The position numbers and the translations under genes were made by a program. From assembly GCF_009933255.1 (NCBI RefSeq), contig NZ_MAEI01000012.1:1-64000 (forward strand): a DNA stretch of 64,000 nt. The letters run 5' to 3'. Positions 27,674 through 35,853 of the stretch are shown in pieces. The notes beneath the pieces are model-generated. The model had not been told where the DNA came from, searched no databases, and worked only from the letters and a program-made list of their open reading frames with translations. How positions within the stretch are numbered: the first letter of the stretch is position 1; the number at the start of each line of letters is the position of its first letter. Source of the DNA: Enterococcus diestrammenae (GTDB taxonomy: Bacteria; Bacillota; Bacilli; Lactobacillales; Enterococcaceae).

Positions 27674-28369
27674 ATGAAGACTTCGTTAACCTTGGAGATG
27701 GAAGAGACCCTATATGCCTATTGTCGGGAAAAAGGGGAAGCTGTAGTGGAAGAAGTGGGGATGCCAGATGATTTAGGTATTGTCGACACTTTAAGTCTGA
27801 AAATAAAGCCAGATCAGCAATTTGAATGGCGCTGTTTTGAGCTAAAAGTTACCAAAGCTGATTTTCATTCCTCGGCAAAATTATCCTTTATTGGACATTA
27901 TAACTATTTTGTTTTACCGGATTTTTTGTATCCGAAAGTCGCTTCAGAAATTCCAGATGAAATCGGCGTACTCTTGTATTACAGCTATCTCGATCCAGAA
28001 AATCATTCAACTCCAGGTTACTTAGTTTCCGAAAAAAAAGCTCGTTACCAAGACTTGCAAGTAGCAGAACCAGAGCTGATCTATCGCTTGATTACCGCCC
28101 AAGCCAGAGAGGTGGGAAAAGCAAAGCAAACTCAGCGGGGGGTCCGAGTTTTCAGTACCGATCAACTCTATCGGGAGTTAAAGCGCCGGATGCCAGAATA
28201 CGATCTCTATGGTGGCGAGGTTAATTACTATGACCGCTTTTTGACGGAAACGCAGGATCAGGCTGTGGAAGCCTTGAAAGAAGAGCTTGCTGCTTTACGA
28301 AGGGCTTATTTTCAATTAGAAGAAATAATGCTGGCAACGAATAGTGAGGAGGGAGAAGATGCCTTCTAG
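27674..28369 (+). CDS. PD-(D/E)XK nuclease-like protein (MmcB-like)
   Basis: 231 residues. Asp38 in GIVDTL and Glu56-x-Lys58 in CFELKVTKADF form a PD-(D/E)XK-type motif, followed by HYNYFVLPDFLYP and EIGVLLYY, the order seen in MmcB-like and related DNA-repair or restriction nucleases. The C-terminal part is helical and charged (about 180-225). Its last 11 bases overlap the next gene, which has GAGGAGGGAG inside this gene as ribosome site. The pair is a compact two-gene unit with its own strong terminator. The biochemical role is inferred from motif only. Confidence 0.6.
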   Translation: MKTSLTLEMEETLYAYCREKGEAVVEEVGMPDDLGIVDTLSLKIKPDQQFEWRCFELKVTKADFHSSAKLSFIGHYNYFVLPDFLYPKVASEIPDEIGVLLYYSYLDPENHSTPGYLVSEKKARYQDLQVAEPELIYRLITAQAREVGKAKQTQRGVRVFSTDQLYRELKRRMPEYDLYGGEVNYYDRFLTETQDQAVEALKEELAALRRAYFQLEEIMLATNSEEGEDAF

Positions 28370-29288
28370 CTATTATCCGTATTTTCGTGGCAAACAATTT
28401 GATTTGTTGGCACTGAAGGAAGTTTTACAAGCTGGGCTTTTGTCTCCTGCCATCCAACCGATTATTGAACCTGTGAAAAATTCAAAGACCTTTTTCGCCA
28501 CGATAGCGGAATTTCAGAAAAAGCACCATCCTTATCGTTTAATCGATAACCCACAGGCGGGGGCTTTTCTTACGGAAAAGGGCTATGCTACCTTACAAGA
28601 CCTCGCTCAGGGTAACTCACAAGCTCATATTATCGATCAACCGGTGACACTAGCCGATCTGGTAAACTATTCCGCTTCGACCCTATGGATAGTCAAATCG
28701 TTTGCGGCGCTAAAAGAAACCCCAGTTCAAGCCTTGACTGGATCTTTCTTGGTGCCCCAAGAGTTTCGGTTATTACAGCAAATCCGCGAAAGTTCTTTTG
28801 ACCACCCGCTAATCTTATCGGAGGATCCCTTTACTCGACTGGGACGAAATAGTTATTATCGAGAAATACCTGATGAACTGTTTAGCCGGCGTTTTAAAGA
28901 TTTTAAAAAACGAGGCTTCAGCGGCTTTAGCGACTTTTCTTTGGATAGTCGCATCTATTATGAGCAAGGCTACCCAGACCGTGATTTGGCCCTGCATCTC
29001 GTCTACCTTGCAGCACCACAAGAACTCAGGGTTCATCATTTTGTCTCGCCGGCTGATACTGAAGAGCTGGGTTTCAATCAAAAGGAGAAGTTTTTGCAGT
29101 TGATCCTGCAAGTTCAAAGCTGGTTTTCCGAAAACAATGACCAGCAAACCGATACATTGGGTCTCAAGTTGTTGTATCAAGCAGCAGAACAGGGGCACTT
29201 CCCTGGGATGGGAGTTTTACGTAAAGCCGTTATCATGCATCATCTAGAATGCATGAGTCGTCTCTTGGAAACTAAAACAGAAGCTTAA
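28359..29288 (+). CDS. sce7725-like protein of unknown function
   Basis: 309 residues. The N-terminus YYPYFRGKQFDLLALKEV, then IQPIIEPVK and RLIDNPQAG, is what I recall as the signature of sce7725-family proteins, which often sit next to a nuclease-like partner. The rest reads as an alpha/beta barrel-like protein with conserved acidic residues. ATG 28359 is preferred to GTG 28344 because the GAGGAGGG ribosome site lies between them. Function unknown; neighbours of this family are often defence or repair genes. A strong terminator overlaps its 3' end. Confidence 0.6.
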   Translation: MPSSYYPYFRGKQFDLLALKEVLQAGLLSPAIQPIIEPVKNSKTFFATIAEFQKKHHPYRLIDNPQAGAFLTEKGYATLQDLAQGNSQAHIIDQPVTLADLVNYSASTLWIVKSFAALKETPVQALTGSFLVPQEFRLLQQIRESSFDHPLILSEDPFTRLGRNSYYREIPDELFSRRFKDFKKRGFSGFSDFSLDSRIYYEQGYPDRDLALHLVYLAAPQELRVHHFVSPADTEELGFNQKEKFLQLILQVQSWFSENNDQQTDTLGLKLLYQAAEQGHFPGMGVLRKAVIMHHLECMSRLLETKTEA

Positions 29289-29323
29289 AGCAAGTTAACG
29301 CTCGCTTTAAGCTTCTGTTTTTT
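29274..29323 (+). terminator. Strong intrinsic terminator of the two-gene module
   Basis: Stem of about 18 bp (AAAACAG.AAGCTTAAAGC / GCTTTAAGCTT.CTGTTTT) with a 12-base loop and T run. Its 5' arm contains the stop codon of the sce7725-like gene. Confidence 0.9.
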
Positions 29324-29490
29324 CTTATACTAAGTTCAGAATTTTCCCAAGTGAAATTTGCTCATACCAAGTCTAATGATACTTGGCTTTGCGACCTACA
29401 GTTCCTTCAACCTCTCTAATTCTGATAAGTTCAGCTATTCGAGACAGCTAGGTGAAAAAAACGCAGGACAACTTTTAATCTTGAAAACAA

Positions 29491-30342
29491 TCATTGACTT
29501 ACCCGGGTGAGTTGATAACTAGTGGAGTGGTTTAAATCGGCTGAAACAACGAATAGGTGGTCGTCATCCGTCAAGACAACCGTACAAAGCGCACTACCTT
29601 GTGAGTCTGTGTAGGTGCGACTAGTCGACGTGCCAGCTTGGCTATAAGTCGGATCCAGCGTCACCAGCTGATCTTCTAATTGAAGTTGATAAGTGCTACT
29701 GGTGGCATCAAGCCGAGTCTGACCTTCTTGACTGCGCCATTTTCCAATTATTTTTTCTTCTGATACTTGAGCAGTGCTTTGGTCATAACTACGGACAAAC
29801 TGTGCCTTGCCACCATCTAGTGTTTCATAGGTGAAAACCGCTAAAGAATCTGATGGCCAACTGATGTTATAGTTATCACTCATGGTATACGCCAAAGCAT
29901 CAGCATTGATGGATAAATTCCAGTAGTTGTTTTCTTTTGCTGGTTTAGATAACACTTTCTGAAGTTTAGGAAACTGGTAATAGAGATTTCGTTGGTAGGT
30001 GGCTTTCCCCGTCCGTTTATCTACTTGAAGCATGAAGGTATTATTTTTAGCTGGACTGGTAAAGACCACAGCGTAGTGGTTGGCTCCTAAAAACAGCATC
30101 AATCCCTGTAACATCAATAAAAAGCCGACTAAAACTAACAATGGCCGGATTTTTTTGAAATAGGGGAGGACGCCCATAAAACCTAGGAGGATCACCATCG
30201 TATTCACCAAGTACAGGAGACGGTCATCGAAGTAATGAACACCAAAGTGGCGACCTAAAAGATAGACCAGCCCTTGGTAACAAATCAATAAAAAGGCAAC
30301 AACCAAAGCGAGCGTACTAAAGATGCGAGTGGCACGTTTCAT
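29491..30342 (-). CDS. Membrane protein of unknown function, partner of the BNR-propeller protein
   Basis: 283 residues. Three N-terminal hydrophobic segments (about 8-30, 45-62 and 66-88) are followed by a soluble, presumably external domain of about 190 residues, rich in Ser, Thr and Asp, with beta character. No known family. The ATG overlaps the stop of the upstream gene (ATGA) and GAGGAGGAAA lies inside that gene, so the two proteins are made together and probably form one surface complex. Confidence 0.7.
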   Translation of the reverse strand: MKRATRIFSTLALVVAFLLICYQGLVYLLGRHFGVHYFDDRLLYLVNTMVILLGFMGVLPYFKKIRPLLVLVGFLLMLQGLMLFLGANHYAVVFTSPAKNNTFMLQVDKRTGKATYQRNLYYQFPKLQKVLSKPAKENNYWNLSINADALAYTMSDNYNISWPSDSLAVFTYETLDGGKAQFVRSYDQSTAQVSEEKIIGKWRSQEGQTRLDATSSTYQLQLEDQLVTLDPTYSQAGTSTSRTYTDSQGSALCTVVLTDDDHLFVVSADLNHSTSYQLTRVSQ

Positions 30343-31256
30343 CCGACATTTTCCTCCTCTGGCTGTACTTCTGCAACAAAATGGAAAGTAAGCCCATTAT
30401 CCTCTGATTCAAACAGTCCTTTTACGAGACCACCGCGATAATCCCCGGCATCCCCTTGATTTACCAGCAAACTGAGTTTTTTGCTATCTTTTGTAGGAAT
30501 TTCTGGCCAAATAAAGATGTTGTGATATCTTTCTGGGACTTGAATCGTTGATGGGGTAAAGGTCTTCCCACCATCTTGCGAGACGAGTAGCTCTGTTTTT
30601 CGTGCAAAAAAAGCTAGTTTTTCATCTAAAAAACCCGCATCAGTCATCAAAGGTCCCGCATCTAAACCCTTGGCTTGAGCAGTTATCCAAGTTTGGCCAT
30701 CGTCATGACTCGTGGCAATTTGATAACCTTCTTGCCCCATGACGCGACCACCAGTGACAAAGGCTGCGACAAAGCCTTTGTTGAGAAAATTGATTTTATA
30801 ATTGCGAATCCCTGATATATCTTTAAAAATGACTGATTCCTGCCAAGTTTGTCCTTGGTCAGTCGTTTCCAACCAGACCAAATTTTTGTGATCTTTGACG
30901 ATTAACAACCCTGCGCGGGTAATCGTCATTTGATAAGTATCTGGTAATAGTTGATTTTGAGGTTGCCCTGAAAAATCACCTCCGAAAAATTCCTCCATGG
31001 TAGCAGGAACTTGTTGCCAGTTTTTGCCAAAATCAAAGGTGAGGTACATTTTTTTATTAGTAAATGCGTAATCCACTGCTTTTGAAGCGACCATTTGTGG
31101 TGTTTCAGTCTTCGGACCTAAGGCAGCTTTCGTGGTGAGTTGTGTTTGTTGGAGGGTTTGGTTCTCTTGAATTTGTTGCCAAGCATACCAGCCGCTACTT
31201 AGGGTCGCACCTGTAAGCAAGGCGCCAAAAACTATTCCTCGCAAATAATGAGCCAT
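30339..31256 (-). CDS. Membrane-anchored BNR/Asp-box beta-propeller protein
   Basis: 305 residues. One N-terminal hydrophobic segment (about 5-28) anchors or exports the protein. The rest contains at least five Asp-box-like repeats: TFDFGKNW, TTDQGQTW, SHDDGQTW, SQDGGKTF and SEDNGLTF, as in sialidase and photosystem assembly-type propellers. Sialidase active-site Arg residues are not evident, so binding is more likely than catalysis. The start (MAHYL) at 31256 is chosen because GAAAGGA lies 8 bases upstream; further upstream in-frame starts lack a ribosome site. Confidence 0.75.
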   Translation of the reverse strand: MAHYLRGIVFGALLTGATLSSGWYAWQQIQENQTLQQTQLTTKAALGPKTETPQMVASKAVDYAFTNKKMYLTFDFGKNWQQVPATMEEFFGGDFSGQPQNQLLPDTYQMTITRAGLLIVKDHKNLVWLETTDQGQTWQESVIFKDISGIRNYKINFLNKGFVAAFVTGGRVMGQEGYQIATSHDDGQTWITAQAKGLDAGPLMTDAGFLDEKLAFFARKTELLVSQDGGKTFTPSTIQVPERYHNIFIWPEIPTKDSKKLSLLVNQGDAGDYRGGLVKGLFESEDNGLTFHFVAEVQPEEENVG

Positions 31257-31356
31257 CTTTTGTATCCTTTCTATCCATTTCATGTTTTGAGTGTTAAACA
31301 TCCTAATCACTGAGGGGGGACTCTTGTTTGATATCTCGCGCGTATTCGTTTAACCT

Positions 31357-31385
31357 AGTTTAGCCTTGATAAGAAGGCTATTCAA
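31357..31385 (-). promoter_or_regulatory. Promoter of the propeller operon with a palindrome in the spacer
   Basis: Minus strand TTGAAT, a 17-base spacer and TAAACT. The spacer contains the perfect palindrome AGCCTT-CTTATC-AAGGCT, a good place for a repressor. The rest of this 315-base divergent gap shows no gene. Confidence 0.5.
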
Positions 31386-31571
31386 TGGTCTTAATAGTGG
31401 TTTAAGCTTTATTTGCTAAAACTTTAAAGTTTACGTGTTGAAAAGTAGCTCCTATGAAAAAACAAGTTCTCACTTCACCTTTGATAAAAAGCTGTTATAC
31501 TTAAAGACAAAACTCGAGGAAAGCGAGAAGAGGCCGGTGAACCAGACTTTTCTCAAAGGAGGGGATGCTAC

Positions 31572-32171
31572 ATGGCTTTGATTGTAATCATAGGGGGACA
31601 AGCCGTGGGGAAAATGACTGTCGGTGTCGAACTAGAAAAACAAATTGATGGAAAATTACTCTATAACCATCAGACGATTGATCTATATGCCGATTTTCTT
31701 GGCTATACAGAAGAAACCTTTAAGTTATCTGATTTCACCAGAAAAAAGTTGTTTAAGGCCTTTGCTGAAAATTCCCAGACGAATCTCGTTAAACATTTGA
31801 TTTTTACTGTAATGATCGCTTTTAACGAAGAGGCTGATCGTCTTTTTTTACGTGATATTGCCACGATTTTTCACGAACAAGAGCAAGCAGTCTATTTTGT
31901 GCAATTGGTCACTGATCTCCAGACGCGCTTAAAACGAAACACGACACCACAGCGCTTGGCGGCCAAACCAAGTAAGCGAGATATCGCTTTTTCACAACAA
32001 GAAATACTTACAAGTCACGAAAAATATCAACTGGCTATTCCAGCAGATGACTTCGCAGCCCTTTATCCGGAGATTGCCTGCCTGACGATTGACAATACCC
32101 AACTATCCCCAGAGGATTGCAGCACTCGAATTATTGATACTTTTAAATTGAAAGGAGCGAGACCATGTTAG
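31572..32171 (+). CDS. P-loop kinase-like protein
   Basis: 199 residues. Walker A GGQAVGKMTVG at residues 8-18; NHQTIDLYADFLG and a lid-like RLKRNTTPQRLAAKPS fit small-molecule kinases of the shikimate/gluconate kinase type. Substrate unknown. AAAGGAGGGG precedes the start. It overlaps the acetyltransferase gene by 7 bases, and GNAT plus kinase pairs are often detoxification modules, but nothing more can be said. Confidence 0.75.
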   Translation: MALIVIIGGQAVGKMTVGVELEKQIDGKLLYNHQTIDLYADFLGYTEETFKLSDFTRKKLFKAFAENSQTNLVKHLIFTVMIAFNEEADRLFLRDIATIFHEQEQAVYFVQLVTDLQTRLKRNTTPQRLAAKPSKRDIAFSQQEILTSHEKYQLAIPADDFAALYPEIACLTIDNTQLSPEDCSTRIIDTFKLKGARPC

Positions 32172-32722
32172 ATAAAAGGATTCCCTATATTGAATTTTTG
32201 ATGCGCCGAAACCCGCAAAATCCAGTCCCATTGCCTGAGCGACACTTACCTGAGGGTTATAGCCTTGCTTTTTACACTCCTGGTGATGAAGGGGCTTGGT
32301 GTCGAATCGAGACCGCTGTGGGGGAGTTTGCTAGCGAAACAGAGGCAGCTACTTATTTTCAAAAAAATTTTGCACCTTTTAGCGATGAACTTCGGCAGCG
32401 TATGATGTTTATCGTTGATCCCGAGGGAGAAAAAGTTGCTACCTGTACAGCTTGGCGGACAGAAAAACAGCGTCCGCTCTTACACTGGCTTGCCGTAAAG
32501 CCGGAAGCTCAGCAGCGGGGGGTTGCTAGTTATTTAGCTGTCAAAACCACCGCTTTGTTGGAAGAGCTACATCCAAATCAACCTATAGAACTCCACACGC
32601 AAACTTGGAGCCATCAAGCTATTGGTATCTATGAAAAATTAGGGTATGAACTAATCCCTAGTACAAAAGATTATGAAAAGGGGTTAGCTATTCTTGAGAG
32701 GGTAGTAGAGGAAGCCTTTTAA
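32165..32722 (+). CDS. GNAT-family N-acetyltransferase
   Basis: 185 residues. The acetyl-CoA loop is VKPEAQQRGVASYL (about 116-129), followed by HTQTWSHQAIGIYEKLGYEL, the standard end of GNAT domains. Substrate unknown. It is coupled to the upstream kinase-like gene by a 7-base overlap and has AAAGGAG as ribosome site. Confidence 0.88.
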   Translation: MLDKRIPYIEFLMRRNPQNPVPLPERHLPEGYSLAFYTPGDEGAWCRIETAVGEFASETEAATYFQKNFAPFSDELRQRMMFIVDPEGEKVATCTAWRTEKQRPLLHWLAVKPEAQQRGVASYLAVKTTALLEELHPNQPIELHTQTWSHQAIGIYEKLGYELIPSTKDYEKGLAILERVVEEAF

Positions 32723-32751
32723 TAACTCTCTGCTTTGCATCGTGGTAAACA

Positions 32752-32792
32752 AAAAGGGTGAATCTCACGCTGTTTGTAAGTTTCACCCTTTA
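32752..32792 (-). terminator. Terminator between convergent genes
   Basis: AAAGGGTGAA / TTCACCCTTT stem. The T tract is on the minus strand (TTTTTGTTT), so it serves the flavodoxin gene best; on the plus strand it can still fold. Confidence 0.7.
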
Positions 32793-32799
32793 GCTGGTC

Positions 32800-33300
32800 T
32801 TATTTAATCAATTGCGAACTAGTATAATTCAAATATTGCGAAAAACCTGTAATATTTTCGTGAATCAAGTGTAATGCCTCTGGGCGATTTTTCAAAGCAG
32901 CCTTGACGATTAACTTATCCAATAACTTCATACTGTCTAATTTTGCTTCGCCACCAAAATGCGCAGTGATTGTAGCTTTCGTAAGTAAAGTTTTGGGGAA
33001 ACTTTCTTGTAAATAGTTCGCGTATTCTTCAGAAAAGCCACAGCAAAGATAGATTGCTACTTGTTTTGTGAGTAAATCTTGCAGATTATCCTGACAAAAC
33101 TGGTTAAGTTTTTTGGAGATTTTTCCCATATGAATGGCTCCTCCAATAATCACTGTATCAAAAGTCGCCAGATCAATTGTTGTGTTTGGTGATTCTTCAA
33201 TATTTATTAGTGTAACCGAGTCTGATAAACTATTTTCCAGTAAGGCTGCGCAGCTTTTGGTAGTTCCATACTTACTTGAATAAACGATTGCTGTTTTCAT
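32800..33300 (-). CDS. Flavodoxin-domain protein (HemG-like or general electron carrier)
   Basis: 166 residues. The FMN phosphate loop is VYSSKYGTTKSCA at the N-terminus; IIGGAIHMGKISKKL and CCGFSEEYANYL line the flavin site. The architecture is like flavodoxin_5/menaquinone-dependent protoporphyrinogen oxidase, but enterococci make no haem, so another redox role is likely. Monocistronic. Confidence 0.82.
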   Translation of the reverse strand: MKTAIVYSSKYGTTKSCAALLENSLSDSVTLINIEESPNTTIDLATFDTVIIGGAIHMGKISKKLNQFCQDNLQDLLTKQVAIYLCCGFSEEYANYLQESFPKTLLTKATITAHFGGEAKLDSMKLLDKLIVKAALKNRPEALHLIHENITGFSQYLNYTSSQLIK

Positions 33301-33756
33301 ATTTCACCATTTTCTTGAAAGTTTTTTACTCTATAGTAATAATATTATTGTACAAGAGTTTTGTTATTGAGGATAGTGAAATGGATTAGCTATTTAACAG
33401 TCAGCAAAACTGATACTTTTGAAGTAACTCAGACACAATAAACGGTTTGAACTACATCATAACCATCTATTAGAAACAGGCTTCAGAAACATGATTCGAA
33501 CGATTATTCTCGAAGAATCGCTTGCGGTCTGCTGTATGTTGGCTTAAAAAGCCTAAAAAAGAGGGGAGAATAGCCGAAATAGCTGGTTTTAGAGGTGATT
33601 TACTAACTGAGCAAAATAAATAAATTCTAGTTTACATAATATGTATTAAAGGAAGTAACTTAAAAAGATTTAAGAGGTTGTCTTTGGATCTTTAAACTTG
33701 ATTTAATGTTTTTGAGCCATTTAAGATTATTTAATCAACTTGTTACGCTGTGTTCG
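33301..33756. other. AT-rich non-coding stretch
   Basis: No convincing gene on either strand. Small hairpins are present (CGATT-ATTCTCGA-AGAATCG near 33510; GGCTTAAAAAGCC near 33543). Composition is more AT-rich than the flanks, which may mark decayed or acquired DNA. Confidence 0.3.
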
Positions 33757-33951
33757 CTAGCTGTTCGCGATAAATCCTTGTTCCACATAAAAAATTCTTT
33801 GATTATTTTGATCACACATATACATACTCACGGGATCATAATACATATAGCCGTCACGTTTTAAATAAAACTCAAAAAGCTTTTCCTCGAAATAATCAGT
33901 GAAACCTAAACCAGCAGCAAGAAAATCTTCTTTACTAGTAAATTCAATCAT
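33757..33951 (-). CDS. Small protein of unknown function
   Basis: 64 residues, acidic and aromatic-rich (FTSKEDFLAAGLGFTDYFEE at the start). ATG 33951 has GAGGTG 6 bases upstream on the minus strand, a good ribosome site, and this is the reason to accept it. No family recognised. It stands alone between AT-rich gaps. Confidence 0.6.
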   Translation of the reverse strand: MIEFTSKEDFLAAGLGFTDYFEEKLFEFYLKRDGYMYYDPVSMYMCDQNNQRIFYVEQGFIANS

Positions 33952-34223
33952 CTTTATCACCTCATAGTAATTGTATCATCTACTATAAGGTGAAATCTCG
34001 TTTTTCAGGCGTGGGACTACTGTTACTTTAAGGGATATTTTCTAAGCTAATTTTTAAATAATGTTTTATCTGTATTCAGTTAATGGACAAAGATTTGATA
34101 CTTTTCATTAAAATAGTTATCAATTCTTTTTAGTTTAGCAATCGAATCAGTTGAAGATATCATAATCTTGATAAGCTTCCGATTCACTAATGCTTGCCCT
34201 TGTCCATCTAAAATTGCTAGCGT

Positions 34224-34814
34224 TTACAAAATCGAGTTGGTTGTAAGAAACCATTGGAGGATCAGAGCAAAGCCTGTACCCAAAAACCAGCCACCGAGGA
34301 CGTCAGATAAGTAATGAATGCCTAGATATATGCGGGAATAGCCAATCATTCCTGCCATAACTAGGCTAATTGCCATGAAAAGTCCTGTCAGCAAAGGATA
34401 AAGGGAACTACCTCCAAGAGCCACACAGCAAAATAAGGTACTTGAACAGGTGGCATGATAACTAGGGAAACTATGGTCCCTCTCCTCTACTAATCGCTGT
34501 CCCTTGGGTCTCGGGCGTTTAATTAGACGTTTTAATAGATAGGCCGAAACCCAAACGAAGCCTAAAGCAATTCCTGCTGGTAATAAAACAGAGGTCCGAA
34601 AACCTGGAACAAAAGCCAGTAGAAAGATTATGACAATGAAGCCTCTTGGGCGTCCTAAAGCAGTGAAAAACAACATTAGTTGCGTTTTTGACTTGCTGCG
34701 AGTCTTGAAAATCTTTTGTGCTATTCCTTCATCGAAACTTTGTAGCTTCTTAAGTTGCACTAATAAAGCCAAGCCAATAAATAAAGCCAATAACAGAAGA
34801 CCTGCTTTCAGCAT
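34224..34814 (-). CDS. PAP2-family phosphatase, membrane-bound
   Basis: 196 residues, about six membrane helices. All three phosphatase motifs are seen: KRLIKRPRP, SFPSYHAT (with the catalytic His) and SRIYLGIHYLSDVLGG (with the nucleophile His and its Asp). Such enzymes dephosphorylate undecaprenyl diphosphate or phosphatidate at the outer membrane face. GGGGG lies upstream of the ATG. Curiously the frame stays open for 47 more codons after the stop. Confidence 0.92.
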   Translation of the reverse strand: MLKAGLLLLALFIGLALLVQLKKLQSFDEGIAQKIFKTRSKSKTQLMLFFTALGRPRGFIVIIFLLAFVPGFRTSVLLPAGIALGFVWVSAYLLKRLIKRPRPKGQRLVEERDHSFPSYHATCSSTLFCCVALGGSSLYPLLTGLFMAISLVMAGMIGYSRIYLGIHYLSDVLGGWFLGTGFALILQWFLTTNSIL

Positions 34815-34890
34815 TTGTGTTACCCCCTTCCCAGATCGTTATTGCTATTATTCTTTTATTTTATCATGGGAATGACTTTCCAACAAAACG

Positions 34891-34929
34891 TAAAAAAGTT
34901 GGTTGTCCTTGTCTGACAGCCAACTTTTC
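34891..34929 (-). terminator. Intrinsic terminator of the HAD phosphatase gene
   Basis: Minus strand AAAAGTTGG / CCAACTTTT stem followed by TTTTTTACG. Confidence 0.8.
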
Positions 34930-34943
34930 ACGAGCAGATTCAA

Positions 34944-35762
34944 TTAATGAGTTTCGAAAAGGTTCTCTTTTGCTGTAAGAACTTGTTCCAGGATTTGCTG
35001 GACCCCATACTCATCATTTGAAGGGGCTGTCTTTTCGGCATATTTAGCTATCTCTGGATTACCATTTGCAACAAGGTAGCTATGCCCTACTGTTTTTAAC
35101 ATTCCGACGTCATTATGCGTATCTCCAAAAGCCATCATATCTGCTAAAGCAATCCCTAGTTTTTGTGAAAGAATTTCCATTGCCGTTCCCTTGTCGACGC
35201 CTTGATTCATAATATCAATCCATTCTGGTCCACTGACGACAACAGAATAATTCTCGCCAAACTGCGGAGCAAAGACACTATGGTAGTTTTCTTGGCTGTT
35301 ATTATTGGGAAAATACAAGGTAAACTTATCCGCAGTCACAGCCAGAGCTTCTAAATCATCAACATAGACGATTTTTTTATAAAAGGTACGGTAGATAGCA
35401 TCGTATTGTTCATCTTTTTGGGCGATGTAGGCGGCATCCAACCCACAAATGATAGCAATCGCATCCGTTTCTTTAGCAAAGGTCACCATTTGCTGATAGT
35501 CTTTCTGAGGGAGTTCACTATTGAAGATAATCTCCCCTTTATGCATAATCAGGCCCCCATTATCACAGACAAAAGTCATCTGATCACGAAATTCGCCGAA
35601 CATTTCAAGCAAAGTGTACAACGGTCGACCACTAGCGGCGGCAAAAGCTACATCAGCTGCGAGTAGTTGGGAAATGGTAGTCATAAAGTTGGGGGGTAAC
35701 TCCCCTCTTGATGTCAATAATGTATTGTCCATATCAGTGGCGATAAATTTGATGTTTTTCAT
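34944..35762 (-). CDS. Cof-type HAD-family sugar phosphatase
   Basis: 272 residues. Motif I DMDNTLL with the nucleophile Asp, motif II AASGR, motif III Lys near DKGTAME, and motif IV AFGDTHNDVGML. The cap domain between motif II and III is of the IIB (Cof) type. Such proteins dephosphorylate sugar phosphates or flavin precursors. ATG 35762 is chosen because GAGGAG lies 7 bases before it; the ATG five codons earlier overlaps that site. Confidence 0.92.
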   Translation of the reverse strand: MKNIKFIATDMDNTLLTSRGELPPNFMTTISQLLAADVAFAAASGRPLYTLLEMFGEFRDQMTFVCDNGGLIMHKGEIIFNSELPQKDYQQMVTFAKETDAIAIICGLDAAYIAQKDEQYDAIYRTFYKKIVYVDDLEALAVTADKFTLYFPNNNSQENYHSVFAPQFGENYSVVVSGPEWIDIMNQGVDKGTAMEILSQKLGIALADMMAFGDTHNDVGMLKTVGHSYLVANGNPEIAKYAEKTAPSNDEYGVQQILEQVLTAKENLFETH

Positions 35763-35853
35763 CTGACTGCTCCTCATAGTCTAGTCTTGATATTGCCAGT
35801 GGCTGGCTAACTTTTTGTGGGTGTTGTTGTCTTTGAGCATTAAAGTGGCGGTA

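Noticed and set aside
30339-31256. Sialidase
   Set aside because: Asp-box repeats are present, but the catalytic Arg triad, Tyr/Glu pair and FRIP motif are not seen.
32800-33300. HemG haem biosynthesis assignment
   Set aside because: The flavodoxin fold is clear, but no haem genes are near and enterococci do not make haem, so only a general flavodoxin call is kept.
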